DNA from: an uncultured Campylobacter sp.
GTDB lineage: Bacteria > Actinomycetota > Actinomycetes > Mycobacteriales > Mycobacteriaceae
Length of the DNA: 21,702 nt
Assembly (NCBI GenBank): GCA_946221035.1
Contig: CAMIME010000039.1
Coordinates: forward strand, 1 to 21,702
Direction: 5' to 3'
Below, piece after piece: positions 1 to 7,136 of the stretch. The position numbers and the translations under genes were made by a program. The stretch's first letter is position 1. The number at the start of each line of letters is the position of its first letter. Below the pieces are notes generated by a model. That model was not told the origin of the DNA. It saw only the letters and a program-made list of their open reading frames with translations, and made no database searches.

Positions 1-31
1 GGCCCCGGCCATGCTCGTCCCTCGCCCCCCG

Positions 32-130
32 ATCCACAAATGCCGATACCAGGACGCCGAGTTCACCGGGTTTTAGCCGCCAACTCGGCATCCTGGTATC
101 GGCATTTGGCTGGTATCGGCATCTGAGCCG
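32..130. repeat. Palindromic intergenic repeat, copy 1
   Basis: Long imperfect inverted repeat. The left arm is at 40-63 and the right arm at 82-105: 24-nt arms with a single mismatch and an 18-nt loop. It begins with GATCCACAA at 32. The same element recurs at 1312-1394 in the same orientation, so the pair flanks the secreted-protein gene. This copy carries about 17 extra bases after the right arm (106-122) that re-duplicate the end of that arm (TGGTATCGGCAT). It lies downstream of the 207-1163 gene and could act as a 3'-end stem-loop, or be a REP/MITE-like element; no coding capacity is seen. Confidence 0.8.
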
Positions 131-156
131 CACTAAGGGACCCCAGCACGTCAGAA

Positions 157-181
157 CCGCCCCGGTAGAAAACCGGGGCGG
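157..181 (-). terminator. GC-rich stem-loop after the secreted-protein gene
   Basis: A perfect 10-bp stem (157-166 with 172-181) closes a 5-nt loop about 25 nt past the stop codon of the minus-strand gene ending at 207. The stem is strong but is followed on the minus strand only by a short TTCTG, not a real U-tract. It is therefore a plausible but non-canonical intrinsic terminator. The palindromic repeat at 40-105 lies just beyond it and may contribute to 3'-end formation. Confidence 0.55.
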
Positions 182-206
182 GTGGTACGAGAGTTGAGGT
201 GCCGGC

Positions 207-1163
207 TTAGAACGGCAGTTGCGGCAGCTCGAACGGGAGCTGGATGCCCAACATCGGAGCGGCGAATACCGCGGCGACGCCCAGGACTGCGAGCACACCG
301 ATGACGATGCCAGCAATTGCACCGGGTGAAAGCTTGCCGTCGGTGCTCTCAGAAGAGCCGCCCTCGGAGGAGCCGCCAATGGAGGACGGAAGGGTCACGC
401 CGTCCTTCGTCACGACCTGGGTCGGGTACTTCACCTCGGTCGCCTTACCTGCAGCGCAAGCCTTCTGTGCCTCAACGTTCGCCTGTTCCCACTTTGCGAA
501 GGTGTCCTTGAACCCGTTCAGCGCCTTGTCATCCTTGACGGCCTGGGTGATCTTTGCCTTCTGGTCAGCAGTGAGCCCCGCTGAGTCAATTTTCAGGTCA
601 GCAAGGGAATCGGCGAGACCGGCCACCTTCGCGTTCGCATCACCCTTGATGGTGGTTGGTGTGGTGGTCTTGGGGTTGGACACCTGAGCCAGAGCCTCGT
701 CCTCCGCAATTTCCGCTAGAAACACCGTGGCCGCCTCTTCACTCAGGCCGACGGACTGCGCTTTCTTGGCGTACTTCTCAAGAACAACCTCAAATTTCTC
801 CTCTGCCGCTGCGACCAGCTCCTCTGCCTGCTTAGTGTCCTCTTTATTCACTAGCGCGTTGTAGTAGACGACAGATGCCTTGACGTACTGCTTGACGTCT
901 GCCTCGTTGAGGAAGTCACCAGCGATCGCCTTCGAGCCCTTGAACACGGACTCGTAGGCATTGAGCAAGGCAGCCTTGAGGGCTGCGGTCGAGTTCTTTG
1001 CAGTCTCGAGGCCTGCTTGCTTCTCGGCGTCCGTGTAGGTCACCTTGCAGTAACCTTTTTCATCCTTGGCGCCAACGGTGGCGGCGAAGGACGAGGGAGC
1101 GACCAGGGCGCTAGCGCCAAGCGCGATTGCGGTCGAAGCTGCGATGATGCGGGATGCGGACAT
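207..1163 (-). CDS. Secreted, C-terminally membrane-anchored protein, unknown function
   Basis: 318 aa. An N-terminal signal peptide (hydrophobic IIAASTAIALGASALVA) has a likely cleavage after APSSFA. The mature N-terminus carries ATVGA followed by GYCKVTYTDAE. The ectodomain is charged and helix-rich, with a second cysteine in the AQKACAAGKATEVKYP region, so the two cysteines could form a disulfide. A Gly/Ser linker (about residues 262-275) leads to one C-terminal transmembrane helix (PGAIAGIVIGVLAVLGVAAVF) and a short tail. The ATG has a good ribosome site (GGAGG, about 8 nt upstream). It resembles the protein at 12138-13142 in architecture, in the ATVGA-x-C-x-TD start and in a conserved Glu/Ala helix, so I infer a paralogous pair of cell-envelope proteins. 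No enzymatic motif or known family is recognised. Confidence 0.85.
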   Translation of the reverse strand: MSASRIIAASTAIALGASALVAPSSFAATVGAKDEKGYCKVTYTDAEKQAGLETAKNSTAALKAALLNAYESVFKGSKAIAGDFLNEADVKQYVKASVVYYNALVNKEDTKQAEELVAAAEEKFEVVLEKYAKKAQSVGLSEEAATVFLAEIAEDEALAQVSNPKTTTPTTIKGDANAKVAGLADSLADLKIDSAGLTADQKAKITQAVKDDKALNGFKDTFAKWEQANVEAQKACAAGKATEVKYPTQVVTKDGVTLPSSIGGSSEGGSSESTDGKLSPGAIAGIVIGVLAVLGVAAVFAAPMLGIQLPFELPQLPF

Positions 1164-1311
1164 GGGTGGAACCTCCGTGAGAGTCAGGTATTCGCTGTGA
1201 TTACCTACGGAAGATTACGTGACTTTCCCCACTTTTCAGGACGGTAGTAAAAGAGATAAATCACACGCGAAACCTGAAACACCAACAACGCCCAACGCGA
1301 TATAAGACCCC

Positions 1312-1394
1312 GATCCACAAATGCCGATACCCGGATGCCGAGTTCACCGGGTTTTGGCCGCCAACTCGGCATCCTGGTATCGGCATCTGCGCCG
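1312..1394. repeat. Palindromic intergenic repeat, copy 2
   Basis: Same element as at 32-130, in direct orientation. The arms are at 1321-1344 and 1363-1386, 24 nt each with one mismatch, around an 18-nt loop that differs from copy 1 by a single base. The leading GATCCACAA is conserved. It lacks the 17-nt extra segment of copy 1. It sits just downstream of the last gene of the ponA operon (stop at 1399), so it may serve as that operon's 3' stem-loop. Confidence 0.8.
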
Positions 1395-1398
1395 GGAC

Positions 1399-1608
1399 CT
1401 ACTGACCGACTACGTACCGATCAGGCGCAGCAGCGGCAGAAGCGTCGTCGTCATCCTCGGTCTCGGTCACTACGGAGTCCGAGACGGCGAGGGCGTCGGT
1501 GACCGTGACGGTGGCCGGCTGGTCATCGGAGTCATCACAGGCCGTGAGACCGCCAATGGCTAGGGTTGCGGTGGCTACAAGAAACCCCACCGTACGCAAC
1601 GGCCACAA
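1399..1608 (-). CDS. Small putative lipoprotein
   Basis: About 69 aa. The N-terminus is a lipoprotein signal: a basic start, the hydrophobic stretch VGFLVATATLAIG, then lipobox LTAC, giving a predicted lipidated cysteine near residue 24. The mature part is short and very acidic (DDSDD, then ETEDDDD) with Thr/Val-rich and Ala-rich stretches and no recognised domain. No ATG is available. TTG at 1608 gives the longest form; TTG at 1599, about 10 nt after a TAGGG that may serve as ribosome site, is an equally good start and leaves a more typical signal peptide. It follows the 62-aa membrane protein gene by 3 nt and is probably the last gene of the ponA operon. Function unknown; existence moderately sure because the signal peptide and lipobox are coherent. 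Confidence 0.6.
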   Translation of the reverse strand: MWPLRTVGFLVATATLAIGGLTACDDSDDQPATVTVTDALAVSDSVVTETEDDDDASAAAAPDRYVVGQ

Positions 1609-1611
1609 ACC

Positions 1612-1800
1612 CTACGTCGGGTTCGGCACCGCGAAGAACAGCGCCAGCGACACCGGGATCAGCGTCATGAACACAAACGCCACCGCCCCCATCACGATCG
1701 CCGGCCGCTTGCGCCCCTTCACCGCCATGTAGAACGAGGAGCTGAACAGCGCAAACGCCACCACAATGGAAGCGATGCCCAGAATCGTTGGAGCAGTCAC
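1612..1800 (-). CDS. Small two-helix membrane protein
   Basis: 62 aa from a GTG at 1800 that overlaps the stop of the glycosyltransferase gene by 4 nt (GTGA), a sign of translational coupling. Two hydrophobic helices (TILGIASIVVAFALFSSSFYMAV and AIVMGAVAFVFMTLIPVSLALFFAV) are separated by a basic loop (KGRKRP), so it should be an integral membrane hairpin with the loop in the cytoplasm. The minus-strand frame stays open further upstream, but that part is a shadow of the glycosyltransferase gene; the GTG start is chosen from the overlap and the onset of sensible protein. No family recognised; the operon context suggests a minor envelope-related role. Confidence 0.65.
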   Translation of the reverse strand: MTAPTILGIASIVVAFALFSSSFYMAVKGRKRPAIVMGAVAFVFMTLIPVSLALFFAVPNPT

Positions 1801-3347
1801 AGCTTGTCGACGGGCTCCGGTGCGGGTGTGACGGAGTCGTCGATAAGCAGTGGCTCCTTCCACTCGGACGGCAGCGAGAGGAGGGGATCGTGGCCGTTGT
1901 GGGCGTCGCGGACTTTGTCCGGGCGCTTGCCCGCGATCTGCTGCACGACGAGCACCATGATTGCGATGATGAAGGCGTCGCGGCCGAGGACGAAGATGTC
2001 CAGGAACCAGCCGGGAACGCCCTTGTTGTCGGTGCCCATCATGTGCCACATGAGGACGGGCCAGACCATCATGTCCACCGTCATCCAGGACAAAAGCAGA
2101 CGCCAGTGCGGCAGGGCGAGCACGGCCGGGACGACCAACCAGAGGGAGTACTGGGGGCTCCACACTTTGTTGAAGATGAGGAAGAAGCCCACGATCAGCA
2201 CTACCAGCTCCGCGATGCGCGGCGTGCGTGGCGCGCGCAGCCCCAGGACGAGCACGAACGCACAGCCGAGGAGGAACAGGATCAGGGTCACGGCGTTGAG
2301 GATCACGGGCGCGCCCTCGCCGGTGTCGAAGCCGGTCCAACCGAATTCGCGGGACAGCACGGCGTAGATGGTCGTCCACTCCCAGCCGCGGTCGGTGTTC
2401 AGCCGCTGGAACTCCGCCCATGCCTCGGGGCTGCGCAGGTAGATCGGCAGGTTGACGGCGACCCAGGCGATGACGGTGGCGGCGAGCATCTTGAAAAACG
2501 GCACGAGCTCGCGCTTGCGAATCGCCACCGTGAGGTACGCCCCGAGCAGGAACAGGGGCCACAATTTGAACGCGGTGCCGAGGCCGATCAGCGCGCCGGC
2601 GAGCCACCACTTGCGGTTGCGCGCGGCCAGCATCGCGGCGACGGCGAAGAAGATCGACGGGATGTCCCAGTTCGTGAACGCGTGCACGATCAGCAGCGGG
2701 GAGCCGGCCACAAGCAGGGTGTCCCAGATTCGGTTGCCGGCGAGCTCAGCCACCATGCGCACGGTGCACACCCACAGAATGGACATGGTCAGCGCGGTGA
2801 CGTAGAAGTACCAGCCGGACTCGGGCAGGAAGGAATCGACCAACCCGTACGTCCATTGCGCGAGGCGCGCGTTGAGCTGCTGGAACATACCCGCAAGCAC
2901 GGGGTACTCCATGTAGCGGGTGAGCCCCTCTTCCACCCACGAGTAGTCGTAGACGAAGCCCGGCTGGTCCAAGCCGCGGGCGCCGTAGAGCGGGATGATG
3001 TCGTTGTAGCAGGCGGCCGTGAACTGGCGGTTCCCGTCCCAGTTCAGCTGGATGATGCCGTTGTCGTCGGCCTTGCCGCCCGCGCAGTGTGACTTCTGCA
3101 GCGCGCCCAGGGAAAGGAACACGTAGGCCACGGCGAGGATCGCCCGCAGCGGCGTCCAGAACCGGGCGCGGCCGATCTGGGCGAAGCGGCCCATCGGCCC
3201 ACCCAGCATGTTCACCCAGCCCTTGGCCAGCGCCTCGGTGCGGCCGGGCTGGACGCGGTCTGCCGGATCGGGCCAGATGCCGCGGGTCTTGGTGTCTTGA
3301 CCGCGCTCGGCCTTGCCGTCTGCAGGAGTCGAAGTGGCTGTCGTCAT
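1797..3347 (-). CDS. GT-C (GT87/DUF2029-like) membrane glycosyltransferase
   Basis: About 516 aa with a polar N-terminus, then around ten hydrophobic segments starting with LRAILAVAYVFLSLGAL. The large first loop contains aspartates suited to a GT-C catalytic acid, notably ACYNDIIPLY (Asp116 from the ATG). GT-C enzymes of this type use polyprenyl-phosphate sugars, often mannose or arabinose, on the outer face of the membrane; the exact substrate cannot be told here. The ORF directly after ponA matches what I recall of the Rv0051 position in M. tuberculosis. A GTG at 3359 overlaps the ponA stop (GTGA), but the ATG at 3347 has GAGG seven nt upstream and is preferred. The cytoplasmic C-terminal tail contains the IDDSV word (repeat at 1830-1850). 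Confidence 0.8.
   Translation of the reverse strand: MTTATSTPADGKAERGQDTKTRGIWPDPADRVQPGRTEALAKGWVNMLGGPMGRFAQIGRARFWTPLRAILAVAYVFLSLGALQKSHCAGGKADDNGIIQLNWDGNRQFTAACYNDIIPLYGARGLDQPGFVYDYSWVEEGLTRYMEYPVLAGMFQQLNARLAQWTYGLVDSFLPESGWYFYVTALTMSILWVCTVRMVAELAGNRIWDTLLVAGSPLLIVHAFTNWDIPSIFFAVAAMLAARNRKWWLAGALIGLGTAFKLWPLFLLGAYLTVAIRKRELVPFFKMLAATVIAWVAVNLPIYLRSPEAWAEFQRLNTDRGWEWTTIYAVLSREFGWTGFDTGEGAPVILNAVTLILFLLGCAFVLVLGLRAPRTPRIAELVVLIVGFFLIFNKVWSPQYSLWLVVPAVLALPHWRLLLSWMTVDMMVWPVLMWHMMGTDNKGVPGWFLDIFVLGRDAFIIAIMVLVVQQIAGKRPDKVRDAHNGHDPLLSLPSEWKEPLLIDDSVTPAPEPVDKL
1830..1850 (+). repeat. 20-bp dispersed word, copy 1 (exact)
   Basis: GACGGAGTCGTCGATAAGCA, followed by G. It lies in the C-terminal tail of the GT-C gene, where the coding (minus) strand reads LLIDDSV. 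The word is identical to copies in the genes at 14772-15314 and 20078-21702. Confidence 0.85.
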
Positions 3348-3355
3348 GGGTTGCC

Positions 3356-5608
3356 TCACTGGATTGCTTGCTGGACTTGGCCGATTACGTCGTTGACCGC
3401 ATCGCGCAGGTCAGGCACCGGCGCGGGTGCCGGGGCTGGAGCCGGCGCAGGCGCGGGCGCCGGTGCCGGGGCTGGAGCCGGTGCAGGTGCAGGAGCTGGC
3501 GCCGGCGCCTGGCCCGCCGTGTCCGGGGTGGCCACGCTCGGCTGGACCGGAGCCTGGTAGGACTGGTTCGTGCTGCTGTAGCCGGTGCTGTAGCTGGAGT
3601 CGTAGCCGCCCAGGCCGGTGCCGCCGGAGTAGGGTTTCACGCCCCAGTCCACGGGCACGGCGTCGGGGAATTGCTGGATCTCCTGGTTCTCTAGCTCGGT
3701 GTCCAGGATCTCCTTCCAGATCTTGGCCGGAGTGCTGGAACCGAACATGTTGCCGCCCCACTCGTTGAAGATTGGGGAGGTGTTGTCGGCGGTGCCCACC
3801 CACACCGCGACAGCGAGCTGCGGGGTGGAACCGATCATCCATGCATCCTTGTTCATGCCCGTGTCGCCCAGCTGCGCGGTGCCGGTCTTGGCTGCGGCGG
3901 GGCGCCCGCCTGCCAGGGTCGCGTTGGAGTAGCCGACCACGCCCTGCATCGCCTGGATGACGTTGTCCGCCACCTGCTGGGAGACGCGGCGCTCGGTGTA
4001 CTCGGCGTCCACCTTGTACAGCTCCTCACCATCGGCGTCCACGACGCGCTCCACGAAGTGGGTCGGGTGCATCACGCCGCGGTTCGTCAGGGTGGACACG
4101 GCGGTGGCCATGTCCAGCACGCGCGACTGGTACTGACCCAGCACGATGCCCTCGTACGGCTGGCCGCCGTTTTCGCGCAGGGTCACCGGAATGCCTGGGA
4201 TGGAGCGGGCCACACCGAGCGCGTGCGCCATATCGGCCGTGTCCTGGGTGCCGTTGTCCAGGTCGTCCTGGATGCGCAGGTAGGCGGTGTTGGAGGACTG
4301 GCGCGTGGCCTCAGACATGCTGAGCATGCCGCCACCGCCGCCGTCCCAGTTGGTCACCACCTGACCGCCGGGCAGGGTGACCGGGGAGGAGTCGAAGGTC
4401 GCTGTCAGCGGAATGCCCTGCTGCAGCGCCGCAGCCAAGCCGAAAATCTTGAACGTGGAGCCCGTCTGCAGGCCGGCGTTCGCGTAATCCCAGCCACTCG
4501 GGTCGTCGCCGCCGTAGTACGCGCGCACAGCGCCTGTCGACGGGTCCATGACCACCACAGCGGTACGCGCATCCTCCTGCAGGTTTGCCAGGCGCTCGCG
4601 GCCGATGCGCTCGACGTTGGCCTGGGTGCCCGGGTCGATGGTGGTGGTGATTTGCAGGCCGCGCTTGGTCAGGTCGTCCTCGGTGATGCCGATAGATTCC
4701 AGCTCAGCGATCACCTGGTTCTTAATCAGTCCGTTCGGGCCGGTGGCCTCGGTGTAGGCAGAGTAGGTGGCCGGGTCACGCGTTTCCGGGTACTGCACCC
4801 CGGCGCGCTCCTCCGGGCTGAGCACGCCCATTTCCACCATGCCGTCCATGACGTAGTTCCAGCGCTGCTCCGCGGCCTCGCGGTTCGTCCACGGGTCCAA
4901 CTGGCTGGGCAGCTGAATGCTGGCGGCAAGCACGCCGCCTTCTTCGAAGGTGAGCTCGCTGGCGGGCTTGCCAAAGTAGGCGTGCGCGGCGGCCTCCACG
5001 CCGTAGGCGTTGCGGCCGAAGTAGACGGTGTTCAGGTACGCCTGCAGGATCTCGGTCTTGTCCCACTGGTTCGTCATCTTCACCGAGTAGACGAGCTCCT
5101 TGGCCTTGCGCTCGTAGGAATGCTCGTTGCCCACAAGGGCATTCTTCACGTACTGCTGGGTGATGGTGGATCCGCCGCCCGCGCCGGTGTTGCCCGTGAT
5201 CTGGCCGATTGCGGCGCGCGCGAAGCCGGTGGGGGAAAAGCCGGAGTTGGTCCAGAAATCTCGGTCCTCCGCGGCCAGCACCGCGTTCTGCACGCCCTCG
5301 GGCACCTGCTCCAGGGCGATCTGCTCGCGGTTACCCTCGGGCGGGACGATGCGCGCGAGCTCGGTTTCGCTGTCGTTGAAGAAGATGGAGGAGATTTGCG
5401 CTGTCTCGATCTCGTTCGGTTCCGGGATGACGGCGCGCTGGTAGTTGTAGATGAACCAGCCCAACGGGATGGAGGCAAGCAAGAGCAGGAAGAGCAGGAA
5501 CGCGACGATCCACTGCCAAAGGCGGTTCTTCTTCTTTTTCTTCACCGCAGTGCTGCCGGACGCCGGCACCTCAACGGCGTCGGTGTCCACTTTTGCTGTT
5601 TCCGTCAC
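3356..5608 (-). CDS. ponA: Bifunctional class A penicillin-binding protein (PonA)
   Basis: 750 aa peptidoglycan synthase. A short basic cytoplasmic tail (KKKKKN) precedes one TM helix at about 32-54. The GT51 transglycosylase domain has the catalytic Glu114 in AAEDRDFW, then GGSTITQQYVKN (145-156) and the KMTNQWDKTEILQAYLNTVY region. The transpeptidase domain has STFK with nucleophile Ser384, SSN (438-440) and KTGTAQ (574-579). All catalytic motifs are intact, so it should polymerise lipid II and cross-link stems outside the membrane. The C-terminus ends in a ~29-residue Ala-Pro repeat and a short helix (DLRDAVNDVIGQVQQAI). The GTG start at 5608 has a weak AGGGA ribosome site. It is the first gene of a four-gene operon. 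Homologous in domain order and context to mycobacterial PonA1. Confidence 0.95.
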   Translation of the reverse strand: MTETAKVDTDAVEVPASGSTAVKKKKKNRLWQWIVAFLLFLLLLASIPLGWFIYNYQRAVIPEPNEIETAQISSIFFNDSETELARIVPPEGNREQIALEQVPEGVQNAVLAAEDRDFWTNSGFSPTGFARAAIGQITGNTGAGGGSTITQQYVKNALVGNEHSYERKAKELVYSVKMTNQWDKTEILQAYLNTVYFGRNAYGVEAAAHAYFGKPASELTFEEGGVLAASIQLPSQLDPWTNREAAEQRWNYVMDGMVEMGVLSPEERAGVQYPETRDPATYSAYTEATGPNGLIKNQVIAELESIGITEDDLTKRGLQITTTIDPGTQANVERIGRERLANLQEDARTAVVVMDPSTGAVRAYYGGDDPSGWDYANAGLQTGSTFKIFGLAAALQQGIPLTATFDSSPVTLPGGQVVTNWDGGGGGMLSMSEATRQSSNTAYLRIQDDLDNGTQDTADMAHALGVARSIPGIPVTLRENGGQPYEGIVLGQYQSRVLDMATAVSTLTNRGVMHPTHFVERVVDADGEELYKVDAEYTERRVSQQVADNVIQAMQGVVGYSNATLAGGRPAAAKTGTAQLGDTGMNKDAWMIGSTPQLAVAVWVGTADNTSPIFNEWGGNMFGSSTPAKIWKEILDTELENQEIQQFPDAVPVDWGVKPYSGGTGLGGYDSSYSTGYSSTNQSYQAPVQPSVATPDTAGQAPAPAPAPAPAPAPAPAPAPAPAPAPAPAPVPDLRDAVNDVIGQVQQAIQ
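3422..3508 (-). repeat. Ala-Pro coding repeat of ponA
   Basis: The DNA encodes about 29 alternating Ala/Pro residues near the C-terminus of the penicillin-binding protein. It contains a 36-bp imperfect tandem duplication (3427-3462 and 3463-3498). Such low-complexity tracts are prone to unit gain or loss. The Pro-Ala arm probably acts as a stiff spacer through the peptidoglycan layer (inference). Confidence 0.8.
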
Positions 5609-5666
5609 GCGCTATCCCTGCACAGTCACACCCGCCTCACCTGCTGGAAGGGTGACGCGGGCCCTA

Positions 5667-5672
5667 AACCTA
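5667..5672 (-). promoter_or_regulatory. Possible -10 box of ponA
   Basis: TAGGTT on the minus strand, about 58 nt upstream of the ponA GTG, is the best -10 candidate between the DUF5318 stop and ponA. No clear -35 is seen. ponA may also be read through from the gene at 5711-6073, which lies 102 bp upstream on the same strand. Confidence 0.25.
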
Positions 5673-5710
5673 CCGTTTTCTATCGGACACACTACCCGTC
5701 CGCGCGAGCT

Positions 5711-6073
5711 TCACACTATTGATACTGCAGTGACTTCCTTCAACAGATGGTTCCACTTGCAGTGCGGGCAGACCTCCACGATATGGACCGTGATCGGCCC
5801 GACCTCGGCGACAAGCCGGGCGATTTCCTCCTCATTGCGCGCGGTGCCGGTGCGCCGCCCGAGCTTTTCGCTGTACACCCACTTCACGTCCCGCATCCCT
5901 GCGCCGCAGACCGGGCACGGGCGCGGCGAGTCGGTGCCGTGGTGCTGGGCTGCGGCGCGGAGGATGAAGTCGGCGTCGCAGTAGTCCTCGACATGCGCGC
6001 GGCCTGTGGCGAGCTCGCGCAGCGCTGTTCGACGCCGCCACTCGTGCGATACCTCATGCTCGAAGCTCAACAT
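5711..6073 (-). CDS. DUF5318 family protein with zinc-ribbon-like cysteines
   Basis: 120 aa from the ATG at 6073. Two cysteine pairs (CPVCGAG and CPHCKWNH) about 50 residues apart suggest a Zn ribbon. The stretch between them, KWVYSEKLGRRTGTARNEEEIARL, and the ITVHIVEVCPHCKWNHLLK end match my recollection of Rv0049, the gene directly upstream of ponA1 in M. tuberculosis. An ATG at 6124 would extend the protein by 17 residues, but the family starts close to the chosen Met, and a -10 box (TAGGAT, 6082-6087) lies 8 nt in front of it, so the transcript is probably leaderless. Molecular function is not known; conserved linkage to ponA hints at a role tied to envelope synthesis. Confidence 0.8.
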   Translation of the reverse strand: MLSFEHEVSHEWRRRTALRELATGRAHVEDYCDADFILRAAAQHHGTDSPRPCPVCGAGMRDVKWVYSEKLGRRTGTARNEEEIARLVAEVGPITVHIVEVCPHCKWNHLLKEVTAVSIV

Positions 6074-6081
6074 CGGCGGCA

Positions 6082-6087
6082 ATCCTA
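6082..6087 (-). promoter_or_regulatory. -10 box (TAGGAT) of the DUF5318 gene
   Basis: TAGGAT on the minus strand, 8 nt before the ATG at 6073, fits a leaderless transcript starting at or next to the start codon. The same spacing recurs at many starts in this window. Confidence 0.5.
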
Positions 6088-6123
6088 GCGCGAATGTGGT
6101 TTCGCCCCGAAGCAGTGCCTGCA

Positions 6124-6129
6124 TATGAT
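6124..6129 (+). promoter_or_regulatory. -10 box (TATGAT) of the Usp gene
   Basis: TATGAT is close to the actinobacterial sigma-A -10 consensus. A start point around 6136 would give a roughly 40-nt leader ending in a strong AGGAGGGA ribosome site, unlike the leaderless starts nearby. No convincing -35 is seen. Confidence 0.45.
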
Positions 6130-6176
6130 GTCAAGAGTTTTGCACTCGCCGACGCAGCGCACGAAGGAGGGACGTC

Positions 6177-7127
6177 GTGAGCCGCAGTGCCCCACCCAAG
6201 CTAGCGCACGTTCCTGATGCGGATTCGCCGGTGCGCGTTGTCGTCGGCTGGGATGTCGCCAACACCGAGGCGGTCGAGCTCGCCGCGTGGCTCGGCCGCT
6301 CGATGCCGGTGTCGGTCCAAGTGGTGGCCGCGGTGCAATCCCCGCTGGTCAGGGCACTGACGAAGGGGTCGAAGAAGCGCAAGACGCGGATGAAGGAGGC
6401 CAAAGAGGCTTTCCGCACCCGGGTGACTAAGACGTTGGACGAGCACCTCCCCCGCTCCCAGTGGTCGGATGAGGTGGCCCGGCTCGTGGACCGTAAAGAC
6501 GCCGTCCGCTCCCTCTACGACACCGCCGCCGACTTCGACGCAGACCTTATTGTCTTAGGCTCGCGCGCGAAGACGCCGAAGGGCCGCTTCCGCCCCACCA
6601 GCCTCGCGGACGAGCTCATGGGTTCTTCCCCCGTCCCCCTCGGCCTGGCGCCGCGCGGGGTGAAGCTGTCCAAAAAGGGCGTCACGCGCATCAACTACGC
6701 CATCGTGGATTCGGACCACGCGGCCGAGCAGGACTTCGCGGGCCTGCGCTACGCAACCGCCCTGGCGTGCTGGCTGCGCCTGCCGCTGCGCATCATCGCC
6801 TTTTCCTCCGTCGATTACCGCGACCAGCCGGCGCAGTGGAACGAGGAGGTGCTGGGCATGCTCGACCGGGCGCGCGACGACGCCTGGTCCACCGCCGCCG
6901 AGCTCATCCCCGACCACCTGGAACAGTTTGACGTGCACAGCTCGGTGTCGGCGGCGAAGAGCTGGAAGCGCGCCATCGACTCGGTGAAGTGGAAAAAGGG
7001 CGACCTGCTCTGCTTAGGCTCGCAGCCGTCGGGCCAGCTCAAGAGCGTGATCGTGGGCACCCGCGAGGGCGAGTTCGTCCGCTTCGCCTCCGTGCCCGTC
7101 ATCATTTGCCCCCACGCGGAAAGTTAG
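6177..7127 (+). CDS. Tandem universal-stress (UspA-type) domain protein
   Basis: 316 aa, two Usp-like alpha/beta domains. Domain 1 (about 17-160) opens with the strand VRVVVGWDVANTEAVELAAWLG and ends with DADLIVLGSRAKTPKGRF followed by SSPVPLGLAPRG. Domain 2 (about 175-312) opens with RINYAIVDSDHAAEQDFAGLRYA and ends with GDLLCLGSQPSGQLKSVIVG and ASVPVIICPH. Double-domain Usp proteins are typical of mycobacteria and corynebacteria. The G-2x-G-9x-G(S/T) ATP loop is only loosely matched in both halves, so nucleotide binding is uncertain. The GTG start follows a strong AGGAGGGAC site. It is followed after 9 nt by a membrane protein gene whose ribosome site overlaps this stop codon (TAGGAGG), so the two are probably one operon. 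Confidence 0.8.
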   Translation: MSRSAPPKLAHVPDADSPVRVVVGWDVANTEAVELAAWLGRSMPVSVQVVAAVQSPLVRALTKGSKKRKTRMKEAKEAFRTRVTKTLDEHLPRSQWSDEVARLVDRKDAVRSLYDTAADFDADLIVLGSRAKTPKGRFRPTSLADELMGSSPVPLGLAPRGVKLSKKGVTRINYAIVDSDHAAEQDFAGLRYATALACWLRLPLRIIAFSSVDYRDQPAQWNEEVLGMLDRARDDAWSTAAELIPDHLEQFDVHSSVSAAKSWKRAIDSVKWKKGDLLCLGSQPSGQLKSVIVGTREGEFVRFASVPVIICPHAES

Positions 7128-7136
7128 GAGGATGCC

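Noticed and set aside
1788..3092. 434-codon plus-strand frame opposite the glycosyltransferase
   Set aside because: Antisense shadow; the minus-strand protein has multiple TM helices and overlaps the ponA stop as an operon gene should.
3422..3508. Repetitive GC tract as a CRISPR-like or regulatory repeat
   Set aside because: It is in-frame coding for an Ala-Pro arm, with no spacer structure.
4058..5722. Long open frame (554 codons) on the plus strand opposite ponA
   Set aside because: It lies wholly antisense to a gene with intact catalytic motifs, reads as His/Val/Arg-rich sequence typical of high-GC shadow frames, and has no family features.
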